From assembly GCA_028695145.1 (NCBI GenBank), contig JAQVJP010000009.1, positions 1-40,357 of the forward strand: a DNA stretch of 40,357 nucleotides, given 5' to 3'. This DNA comes from Eubacteriales bacterium. Lineage in GTDB: Bacteria > Bacillota > Clostridia > Saccharofermentanales > UBA5734. Under the pieces are notes generated by a model. That model worked only from the letters and a program-made list of their open reading frames with translations. It had not been told where the DNA came from and did not search any database. Below are positions 14,536 to 22,820 of the stretch, in pieces; the first letter of the stretch is position 1; each line of letters starts with the position of its first letter. Position numbers and translations under genes: made by a program.

Positions 14536-15846
14536 TCAAGGTGTCGATAAAATATAAACAGCTCTGCTTTCCTTACCTACCCTGGCAGTGCCTGCGCGGA
14601 TCTCGCCTGGATCATAGCTCAAATCAAGCAAATTAGGATTTGAGTGAACTCCATGTATATCTCCGACCACAGCAAGCCCATAGCCTTGTATAAACAGTAC
14701 TGTACCTAATGGCAGATTCGAACCGGTATACCTGCCATTACTCTTATAGCCATAAGTAGCAACTATTCCACGTTGTGCCGGTACTCCGCTATAAGTATTA
14801 TGATTTATTGCCGGGGTATGACAACCTTGTTGCATACATACCTCAAGACCATCATACATTGTAACAGTTCTTGTTTGTTTATCCTCATAAGAGTAAGTCT
14901 GTCCATCAATAGTAATGGTACCATCCCCATTATCAGAATAATTTGCATATGTTTGCTGTCCATTATTTGTCAGCTTACTCTTAATGGAATTAAAATTATT
15001 GACAACTGTTGAGTTTGCGTATCTACTCACCGGAGCAATCACGGGCTTCTTTTTCGTACCGTTGGCAATAACTTCCTGAACAGGATTCTCCACAATTTCA
15101 GTACCTACATATACACGACTGACAAAAATCCCATCTTCGTAGGTATCTTCATAAATTGTGGCACGTTGTCCATCCTTACCAGCTGTTGTAATCTTGCTCT
15201 CACCCTCATATATATCAGGGTCATCAACTTCTACTGTAGTATAGGGTATGGACTCAAACTCTCTGTATTCTTTTTTTTCTACATCTACAAATGTGATTTC
15301 TGAGCCGTTTACACTGTTTTCATCTTCACCGGGTTGTTCCATAACAGTACCTGAGTCTGCATCAATTTCCGAAAATCCGGATCTTGACATCAGGTCATCC
15401 ATGGACATTTCTTCCGCTGCAGTGCTTATTGAATAACCGCTCCATGACAGCTTAACACTTGACTGCCTGTTGATTGATAGATCATATTGATGGCCGGGCA
15501 GCAACAGCTGTTCATCCGGCAGGCTGAGCAGATCATTTTCTCCTACCTTGATACCTGCTTCATCTATTGCCTCTATCACTGAATTTTGATATGTCAGGAA
15601 TGTATAAGTTTCATCCTGGTCTACGACTATAATCTCTGCCGGATATCTGGTTTCATCTGCCAGCATTGCTGTCTGACTATTAGCCAGAACTCCGGCTACG
15701 AGGCCGAGGCCAATCATTATTGTCAAGATAAATGATCTCAGGATCAATTTTGCCATCTTAACCTCGTGCATGCGTCTGATGCTCATAAGAGCGGTCTCAA
15801 GCCGTGCAGCAACAGCTTTGATACTTGGTCTATTTATCTTTTTCAT
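14536..15846 (-). CDS. YabE-like cell-wall protein: DUF348, G5 and 3D domains
   Basis: 436 residues from the ATG at 15846. The order is a basic cytoplasmic segment, one membrane helix (about 34-56), a DUF348 domain (about 68-128), an acidic linker, a G5 domain (about 190-272) and a C-terminal 3D domain (about 345-436) ending near LPLGTVLFIQGYGLAVVGD. Relatives are wall-bound lytic transglycosylase-like proteins related to Rpf/YabE. In the 3D domain the Asp of GDIHG and of LLDL remain, but the first of the three aspartates (VDP in relatives) reads YTG. A consensus promoter ends seven bases before the chosen ATG. The alternative ATG at 15756 has GAGG five bases upstream and would drop the first 30 residues. 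Confidence 0.85.
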   Translation of the reverse strand: MKKINRPSIKAVAARLETALMSIRRMHEVKMAKLILRSFILTIMIGLGLVAGVLANSQTAMLADETRYPAEIIVVDQDETYTFLTYQNSVIEAIDEAGIKVGENDLLSLPDEQLLLPGHQYDLSINRQSSVKLSWSGYSISTAAEEMSMDDLMSRSGFSEIDADSGTVMEQPGEDENSVNGSEITFVDVEKKEYREFESIPYTTVEVDDPDIYEGESKITTAGKDGQRATIYEDTYEDGIFVSRVYVGTEIVENPVQEVIANGTKKKPVIAPVSRYANSTVVNNFNSIKSKLTNNGQQTYANYSDNGDGTITIDGQTYSYEDKQTRTVTMYDGLEVCMQQGCHTPAINHNTYSGVPAQRGIVATYGYKSNGRYTGSNLPLGTVLFIQGYGLAVVGDIHGVHSNPNLLDLSYDPGEIRAGTARVGKESRAVYILSTP

Positions 15847-15853
15847 GTCTGCA

Positions 15854-15882
15854 ATTATAATCAGGCCTTGTGCGAGTGTCAA
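15854..15882 (-). promoter_or_regulatory. Consensus sigma-A promoter of the G5/3D-rsmA-zapA run
   Basis: The minus strand reads TTGACA (15882-15877), exactly 17 bases, then TATAAT (15859-15854): a perfect match to the housekeeping consensus. Transcription should start about 7-8 bases further on, at or next to the A of the ATG at 15846. Confidence 0.8.
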
Positions 15883-16012
15883 ACAATCTGTCTAATTTTT
15901 GGACAATCAGCCCTAATTTTAACTATTTTATGCCACTTTTTCCATAATTAGCATCAAATTAAGGGGGTTAAGCTTGTAATAGAACATGTCGAAACTGTAT
16001 CTCAGATTACCT

Positions 16013-17533
16013 TCACGTATCACGAATCACCCGCAATTTTGGTTTAATTCTGCGCTTTTCTTCGTACATTACACTATCAGCTCTGACAATATATTCTTCA
16101 AAATTTTCTCGATCATATGCCTTGATAACAGCAATACCGTGACTGGCAGAAACTATAAATGGGTGCTCCTGTGTTAAATTCATTGCTTCCATGTGCTCCT
16201 TTATTCGCAGCCAAATCAATTCTGCCTGCTCAGCCGGCACACCAGGCAAAACCAGCAAAAATTCATCTCCACCCATCCTTATGACAAAATCATCCCGTCG
16301 TATACTTGTATGAATTGAGCCGGCGGCTATTCTTATAAGTTCATCACCTGAATCATGCCCAAGCACATCATTTACCTGTTTCAAACCATTTATATCTATG
16401 AAACAAATGGAAACATCGCAATTAGCAGGCGCAGACTCAAGCAGTTTTTGCAGTCTGTTTAAACCTGTAAAGCGGTTTAGAGTACCGCTCATTTGATCAT
16501 ATTCAGCCAAATACTTAGAGCGAATTCTGTTGTGCCTGCGCACAGCCAACAGAGCTACACCAATAAGTGCGAATACTGAAAGAATTATAAATGGGGTAAT
16601 TGTTTTTTGCCAAGCAGATTTAACAGTATAGAATAATGACCCTGAGAAAACAGAGAATTCTGAACTTGCGGAATTAATTTCTGTCAGTAAAAAATGTGAA
16701 CCAGGAGACACAAAACCACTCAAAGGGGTGATTCCTGCAGGCATTTCGAATTTCTGCCAGAAGAACATACTTTGAAGGGCTCTCAGACCGCCAGAATCAG
16801 TTTTATCAATCATTTCTCGTATATCGACAGGTGCTTTGATATTGATGATAGTTGGTCTTTCATCAAATGAAATCAGGATTCTTGATGAGCTGTCTGCCAA
16901 CATCAAATGGGAGAGACCACTACCTTGATCCATACCATTCCCGCTAACCAGATTCTCTATTGAAAATATACAAGATATATAACCCGAAGGCAAATAGTCA
17001 TCAATGAAGACAGGAACAAATAGCCGGAAATAATTACCATTGCTCTCATTATGAGCCGGTTGTTTATGCCAAGCCGCATAAACTTTGCCATTATCTTCGA
17101 ACAGTCTCTCCACATTTTGCGGTTCTAATCGCCAAGACTGAAATAACTCGTTAATTTCCGCGTTACTTATGTATTCCCTGCTTCCATAAGAAAAATCGGA
17201 GTAGCCGCGCCTGATCATTGAGTGCACAAGCCAGTCAGGTATAATTTGTGTTATATCATCAACATATTCACGATCGTCAAAAGAATTATTTTCTGAGAGA
17301 TAGTTCGATAAAACTCCCAAATCACTGATCCAGTTTTCAAATATATTCTCCAAAATCAAGGCATTTGAAGCAATCTTATGCTTCTCCTGTTCACTGTAGA
17401 AGGTACGCATGTATCTATTATGCTCAGTGGTATTTACGATCGCGAAGACAAAACTGATCACAAAGGCCAAAACAACGGCAGATATTGACGTTAAAATTAT
17501 ATACCTTTTGAGATGTCTGATGCTCCTGAGCAT
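16013..17533 (-). CDS. Membrane-bound diguanylate cyclase (GGDEF)
   Basis: 506 residues: membrane helix (about 11-33), an extracytoplasmic sensor-like domain of some 275 residues, a second helix (about 311-331) and a cytoplasmic GGDEF domain (about 340-500). The active site is intact: FIDINGLKQVNDVLGHDSGD and RMGGDEFLL (GGDEF at 421-425). The inhibitory I-site RxxD is present five residues before it (R412-D415), so product feedback by c-di-GMP is expected. No EAL, HD-GYP or PilZ gene lies in the window. GGAGG lies five bases before the ATG. It follows the two-pass membrane protein by 56 bases in the same direction, so the two may be co-transcribed. Confidence 0.93.
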   Translation of the reverse strand: MLRSIRHLKRYIILTSISAVVLAFVISFVFAIVNTTEHNRYMRTFYSEQEKHKIASNALILENIFENWISDLGVLSNYLSENNSFDDREYVDDITQIIPDWLVHSMIRRGYSDFSYGSREYISNAEINELFQSWRLEPQNVERLFEDNGKVYAAWHKQPAHNESNGNYFRLFVPVFIDDYLPSGYISCIFSIENLVSGNGMDQGSGLSHLMLADSSSRILISFDERPTIINIKAPVDIREMIDKTDSGGLRALQSMFFWQKFEMPAGITPLSGFVSPGSHFLLTEINSASSEFSVFSGSLFYTVKSAWQKTITPFIILSVFALIGVALLAVRRHNRIRSKYLAEYDQMSGTLNRFTGLNRLQKLLESAPANCDVSICFIDINGLKQVNDVLGHDSGDELIRIAAGSIHTSIRRDDFVIRMGGDEFLLVLPGVPAEQAELIWLRIKEHMEAMNLTQEHPFIVSASHGIAVIKAYDRENFEEYIVRADSVMYEEKRRIKPKLRVIRDT

Positions 17534-17589
17534 TTTTGCCTCCGTTGAACATTAATCAAATTTTGGCTTCTGTTAATGACTTCAGACTA

Positions 17590-18837
17590 TTATTCAGAAA
17601 TATCCCGATCACTATTTGTAATATCAATTTCCTGTTTTTCCGGCGGCGTCTCCGGAAGCTGAAACAGTATCTCCTGTTCCATTCTGCCGCTGTTTTTTGC
17701 ACGTTTGTTTTTTTTGTCAGAGTTTCTCTCCTGCAGCCAATCTCTATCAGGTTGACCATTATAAGTATAACAGTAATTATTCTCTCCATAGTATACATAG
17801 AAATATGCCTCAGGCATAGAACCTTCATTATCTATGAAACAAAAAACAGGGTGTTTAAGCCGCTTTGCAGTCTTAATCATAGTTTTATAATTACTGGCAG
17901 TAACACACCACTCAGGCTCCCAGGCCTTATCACCAATTATCATTAAGCGACCTCTTGCCTGACGCATCATTTTTCTCAGCTGACGATTAAATCCTGGAGT
18001 TTTTCTGCTTCTGGTGGCCACCAAAAAGAAAATGAAAAGCATTAAACCAAGAACAAAAACTACCGGATAAACCCATTCTGGCAGAGAATTAAGTTCTAAT
18101 TGCCATCTCCTGATCTGCCATACAGTATCATCTGTATCAGTAGGATTATTTATATCAACTGCAAAAGTAACATCTGATAACGGTATTTTCAGTCCCGGTC
18201 TCTCTGTCAGCCTTAAAACCTCTGTCGAATTTTTCTTCACTGATATGTCAGTCTGCAAACCAATTTCCAACTGATATACATGGTTATTATCAAGATCGGT
18301 AATACCAGCAAGATAATCTGCCAGTTTAACTTCAGTAGACTGAATTATACTCAAATCGCGGCCATAATAATTCAGATCGATCCGTTCTCCGAGCGGCCGG
18401 GTGTCTTCAGAAATAATTACTGAAGGATTAGATGGGTCAAATTCACGAAAAATCGCAATAAGCTGATAATAACCATTAAATTCCGCTTCATTTTGCGAAC
18501 TTATCTCGTACTTAAAAACCGGCAAAATACTCTCTGTGTATGCGGTAATATATACCAGGTTCATATCTTGAACAGGAATATTATTATATTCATATGGTCT
18601 ATTATGAACCTGGTAGCTTATATCAGAAACTCGCTCATATTGATAAACCGGAGTTGGCAAAGGAATGATTACATCTCTGAAGAGTGTAAATGCGGCCAGT
18701 AAGCTTGTCAGCATTATAACAATAGAGATAAACAGCATGAAAAACCTCGGCAGCCGCCCTAATTCCCGCTTGCCGCCATTGCCTTTTTCAGCAGCAAAAC
18801 CAGCCGCTGGCATTACAGATTTTCTATTCTGCTTCAT
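17590..18837 (-). CDS. Two-pass membrane protein with extracytoplasmic domain, DUF5305-like
   Basis: 415 residues: a basic N-terminus, a membrane helix (about 31-55), an extracytoplasmic domain of about 200 residues with many Tyr and beta-strand-like stretches, a second helix (about 255-277) and a basic cytoplasmic tail rich in Lys, Asp and Glu. The layout and opening (PVYQYERVSDISYQVHNRP) resemble DUF5305, a family of unknown function; this assignment is from memory of the family's look and is uncertain. GGAGG lies four bases before the ATG. It starts 35 bases after purL and is followed by the diguanylate cyclase. Confidence 0.6.
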   Translation of the reverse strand: MKQNRKSVMPAAGFAAEKGNGGKRELGRLPRFFMLFISIVIMLTSLLAAFTLFRDVIIPLPTPVYQYERVSDISYQVHNRPYEYNNIPVQDMNLVYITAYTESILPVFKYEISSQNEAEFNGYYQLIAIFREFDPSNPSVIISEDTRPLGERIDLNYYGRDLSIIQSTEVKLADYLAGITDLDNNHVYQLEIGLQTDISVKKNSTEVLRLTERPGLKIPLSDVTFAVDINNPTDTDDTVWQIRRWQLELNSLPEWVYPVVFVLGLMLFIFFLVATRSRKTPGFNRQLRKMMRQARGRLMIIGDKAWEPEWCVTASNYKTMIKTAKRLKHPVFCFIDNEGSMPEAYFYVYYGENNYCYTYNGQPDRDWLQERNSDKKNKRAKNSGRMEQEILFQLPETPPEKQEIDITNSDRDISE

Positions 18838-18872
18838 AATACCTCCATTAAATTCAGAACAAACTATATCTT

Positions 18873-21800
18873 CTATTCAAACCATTTGACACCAGCCGTG
18901 AATAATTGCTGATCTTTTTTACCAGGAATATTCAGAGCCAGATTATTGCCAACACGTTCACTATGCCCCATTTTACCGAATATTCTTCCATCCGGACTAA
19001 TCAGACCTTCTATCGCAGCAGTTGAACCATTAGGATTATAGTGCGTCTCAGCTGACGGTTTGCCGGAAAAATCAACATATTGTGTTGCTATTTGATCCTG
19101 AGCAACCAGTTTTTTCATAACCTCACTGTTGGCGGAAAATCTTCCTTCACCATGAGATACCGGTATTTGATATAAATCCCCAGGAGTTGTTAGAGACAAC
19201 CACGGAGATCTATTCGTAACAATTTTCGTTGTTACATAACAAGAAACATGTCGTCCTATATGATTGAATGTAAGAGTCGGAGAATGGGAATCAAGCTCAC
19301 AGATATCACCATAGGGCAGCAGACCCAGCTTAATCAATGCCTGGAAGCCATTGCATATACCAAGCATTAAACCGTCACGGTTTTTAAGCAATGTTCTTAT
19401 TTGCTCAGTTACAGCAGGATTACGCAGAGCTGCCGCGATAAATTTACCAGATCCTTCCGGTTCATCTCCGCCACTGAAACCGCCTGGCAGCATAATAATC
19501 TGAGCTTTCGCGATTCTACTTGTCATTTCTGCAAGTGTTTCCTGAATAGCCTGAGAGCTGAGATTACGTACAACAAGCACATCCGTTTCAGCTCCTGCCT
19601 GATGATAAGCCTTCACTGTATCGTACTCACAATTAGTTCCAGGAAAAACTGGAATAAAAACTCTTGGTTTAGCTTTACGTGATGACATCTGAGCCGGAGC
19701 CTTCAGAGGTGTGGTTGTTTCTGCCTTGGTCTCAGGCATAAACTCACTGAACATTTCAACCTCATTATTGCTCTTTGTCGGGAATATTTTTTCAAGTCTT
19801 GACTGCCAGCTTGTAATAAGCACTTCCAGATTAACACGTCTGCCGCCAAAAACAATTTCCGGATCTTCAATACTTCTGCCAATCAGAACAGCTCCGGATT
19901 GACGCAGCAGATTCATACCTTCCACATCAGCAACAGCAAGCAGGACAGCCCCAGGTCTGGCTTGGAAAATATCACTCATGGTCAAAGTTGTATCAAATTC
20001 GAAACCTGTTTTCTCGCCAAAACATTGCCTTGCGATTGCAACAGCTATACCACCAGCATCGACTGTCGCCGCTGCTTCAACAAAACCTCTCTTTTGTAAT
20101 TTTGTTATCAAGCCCAGCTTCTCTCGCCAATCACAAATATCCGGTAGATCAAGTTCATTTCTGCGCATATCCAACAGCCACACAGGCAGACCAGCCTGAC
20201 TTAAAACCGCTGAACAAGCATTTTCAGCTTTACCGGCAGCAACGGCAAAAGATACCAGCGTGGGTGGAACGTGCAGATCATTAAAACTACCTGACATACT
20301 GTCCTTGCCACCAATTGCCGCAACAGAAAAATCAAGCTGAGCCTGATAAGCTCCAAGCAGAGCCATCAAAGGTTTACCCCATTTAGTTTTATCAGTTAAT
20401 CTCTCAAAATATTCTTGAAATGTCAGACGTGCCGCAAAAGGATCAGCACCCATAGCAGCCAGACGTGACAGAGAATGTAAAACTGCGTAGTACGCGCCAT
20501 GAAATGGACTCCAGGTCGATAAATCAGGATCGAAGCCATACGCCATAAAACTGCAAGTATCTGTTTTCCCTTCGAGTACAGGTATCAAAGCCGCCATACC
20601 TTCTTCAGCAGTTAGCTGATGACTACCGCCGAAGGGCATAAGAATCGTACCGGCTCCGATAGTACTGTCAAACATTTCAACAAGCCCCTTGCGAGAACAA
20701 TGCCGTAAGCTTCCGACACGTTGAAGTAATACTTCTTCATAGTCATCTGACGTTAGATTTTTTAAATTTCCAGATTTGAAAAAGCTGTTATTCAGGCTCG
20801 CGGATTCAACAATTATTGAAGTGTGCTGTGGAGCTCCGTTACTATCAATAAACTCACGTGATAGGTCAACAATAGTCTGCCCGCGCCAAACCATTACCAT
20901 ACGCTGTTCCTGTGTTATTTCAGCAACAACAACAGCCTCCAAATTCTCCAAGTCAGCAGCTGAGATAAATTTATGAACATCCTCATCTGCAACTACAACT
21001 GCCATTCTCTCTTGTGATTCGGATATAGCCAGCTCGGTACCATCAAGACCTTCGTATTTCTTCGGCACATGATCGAGATTGATTCTTAATCCGGGAGCGA
21101 GTTCGCCAATCGCCACGGATACACCACCGGCACCAAAATCATTACAGCGCTTAATCATACGAGCTGCTTCAGGATTTCTAAACAAGCGCTGAATTTTTCT
21201 CTCTGTAGGAGGATTTCCCTTCTGCACTTCAGAACCACAGGTAATCAGTGATTCTTCAGTATGTGCTTTTGACGAACCTGTCGCGCCACCGCATCCATCG
21301 CGGCCCGTGCGGCCTCCAAGCAGAATCACCTTATCTCCAGGCTGGGGAACTTCGCGTCTTACTTGTTCAGCCGGAGCCGCAGCTATGACTGCACCGATCT
21401 CCATGCGTTTGGCGACATAACCCGGATGATATATCTCATCAACCTGACCGGTTGCCAAACCTATCTGATTACCGTAAGAACTGTAGCCATGAGCAGCAGT
21501 TCTTGTAATTTTTCTCTGCGGTAATTTCCCTGGGATGGTATCGCTTACCGGAACGGTTGGATCTCCACTGCCCGTAACCCGCATTGCCTGATAAACATAT
21601 GATCTACCTGACAGAGGATCTCTAATTGCACCTCCCAGACAAGTGGCCGCGCCACCAAAAGGTTCTATTTCTGTTGGATGGTTATGTGTCTCATTTTTGA
21701 ACATCAATAGCCAGTCCTGAATCTGGTCATCAACATCCACTTGTATTTTTATACTGCAGGCATTGATTTCCTCAGACTGGTCAAGATCATCAAGAAGACC

Positions 21801-22676
21801 GTCAGCTCGTAATTTTTTCATAGCTATTGTCGCAATATCCATAAGACAAATTGGCTTATGGGGCAGTCTGCTGCCATAGAGCTCACGCCGTCTTTGTTTA
21901 TAGTCCTCAAGAACACTATGAATATGATGACTGAGTTCATCATCATTATTGAAGGTTATGTCATCAATCTGCGTTAAAAAAGTCGTATGACGACAATGAT
22001 CTGACCAATAAGTATCGAGCACTCTCAGCTCGGTCCAGGTTGGATTACGCTTCTCATTACTGAAATACTCTCTGATAAACTTCAAATCTGCTAATGACAT
22101 CGCAAGTCCAGCCTTATTTCTAATCTGTTCAAGCTCGTTGTCATCAGCTCTAATGAGGCCATCTACCTCAACAATCATTTCTGGAGTATCAAGCTGGTCA
22201 TCAAGAGATAGAGGTTTTTCGAGAGATGCTTCTCTGGCCTCGACCGGATTTATTAACCAGGCTCTGATCTGATCTGCCTGCTGTGAATCAATTGAGCCGC
22301 TCATGCAATAAATACGAGCAGTCCTGCAACGTGGTCGCTCTCCCTGAGTTAGGATCTGTATGCATTGAGCAGCAGAATCAGCTCTTTGATCATATTGGCC
22401 TGGTAGGGCTTCAACCGCTATTATCAAATCTCCCAATAATTCTGCCTGTTCAACAAAAACATCGTCTACAGGACTCTCAGAGAATACCTGTTTAATAGCC
22501 AGTTGAAAATCATCTTCATTTATTCCATCAACATCATAGCGATTGAAAATCCTGACTGAATCCAATCCAGCCACCCCAAGATTTTCACGCAAATCAGCAA
22601 CAAGCCCCCTGGCCTCGACATCAAAACCGGGGCGTTTCACAACAAATACTCTTCTGACTTGGCTGTTAATACTCAT
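18873..22676 (-). CDS. purL: Phosphoribosylformylglycinamidine synthase PurL, single-chain form
   Basis: Fourth step of purine synthesis: FGAR plus glutamine and ATP gives FGAM. At about 1267 residues it is the long type that carries its own glutaminase domain instead of separate PurS and PurQ. Landmarks are YWSDHCRHTTF, HNHPTEIEPFGGAATCLGG, the second synthase half, and the C-terminal class I glutaminase (IPVFPGTNCEYDTVKAYH, nucleophile Cys in LGICNGFQ, HGEGRF). The start at 22676 has AAGGA 11 bases upstream and matches where relatives begin (VRRVFVVKRPGFD); GTG at 22706 and ATG at 22688 are alternatives. No other pur gene is in the window and no purine riboswitch was seen upstream. Confidence 0.95.
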   Translation of the reverse strand: MSINSQVRRVFVVKRPGFDVEARGLVADLRENLGVAGLDSVRIFNRYDVDGINEDDFQLAIKQVFSESPVDDVFVEQAELLGDLIIAVEALPGQYDQRADSAAQCIQILTQGERPRCRTARIYCMSGSIDSQQADQIRAWLINPVEAREASLEKPLSLDDQLDTPEMIVEVDGLIRADDNELEQIRNKAGLAMSLADLKFIREYFSNEKRNPTWTELRVLDTYWSDHCRHTTFLTQIDDITFNNDDELSHHIHSVLEDYKQRRRELYGSRLPHKPICLMDIATIAMKKLRADGLLDDLDQSEEINACSIKIQVDVDDQIQDWLLMFKNETHNHPTEIEPFGGAATCLGGAIRDPLSGRSYVYQAMRVTGSGDPTVPVSDTIPGKLPQRKITRTAAHGYSSYGNQIGLATGQVDEIYHPGYVAKRMEIGAVIAAAPAEQVRREVPQPGDKVILLGGRTGRDGCGGATGSSKAHTEESLITCGSEVQKGNPPTERKIQRLFRNPEAARMIKRCNDFGAGGVSVAIGELAPGLRINLDHVPKKYEGLDGTELAISESQERMAVVVADEDVHKFISAADLENLEAVVVAEITQEQRMVMVWRGQTIVDLSREFIDSNGAPQHTSIIVESASLNNSFFKSGNLKNLTSDDYEEVLLQRVGSLRHCSRKGLVEMFDSTIGAGTILMPFGGSHQLTAEEGMAALIPVLEGKTDTCSFMAYGFDPDLSTWSPFHGAYYAVLHSLSRLAAMGADPFAARLTFQEYFERLTDKTKWGKPLMALLGAYQAQLDFSVAAIGGKDSMSGSFNDLHVPPTLVSFAVAAGKAENACSAVLSQAGLPVWLLDMRRNELDLPDICDWREKLGLITKLQKRGFVEAAATVDAGGIAVAIARQCFGEKTGFEFDTTLTMSDIFQARPGAVLLAVADVEGMNLLRQSGAVLIGRSIEDPEIVFGGRRVNLEVLITSWQSRLEKIFPTKSNNEVEMFSEFMPETKAETTTPLKAPAQMSSRKAKPRVFIPVFPGTNCEYDTVKAYHQAGAETDVLVVRNLSSQAIQETLAEMTSRIAKAQIIMLPGGFSGGDEPEGSGKFIAAALRNPAVTEQIRTLLKNRDGLMLGICNGFQALIKLGLLPYGDICELDSHSPTLTFNHIGRHVSCYVTTKIVTNRSPWLSLTTPGDLYQIPVSHGEGRFSANSEVMKKLVAQDQIATQYVDFSGKPSAETHYNPNGSTAAIEGLISPDGRIFGKMGHSERVGNNLALNIPGKKDQQLFTAGVKWFE

Positions 22677-22779
22677 AACCTTTGCCATCCTTATTATTAT
22701 TTTCACCTACGCTCTTCACAGCTAAATCCAAAAGGTGAATAATATTCAAAAATTTATTGTCTTTTATATTAGCATTTGA

Positions 22780-22813
22780 ATGCTCATGCCCGTTTTTTGG
22801 CGGACATGAGCAT
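22780..22813 (-). terminator. Hairpin after htpG, terminator-like but without T-run
   Basis: Two 13-base arms (22780-22792 and 22801-22813) pair with a single mismatch around an eight-base loop holding a T/A run. It sits directly downstream of htpG and upstream of purL. Neither strand has a T-tract after the stem, so termination would be weak; mRNA 3'-end protection is an alternative. Confidence 0.4.
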
Positions 22814-22820
22814 TATAAAA

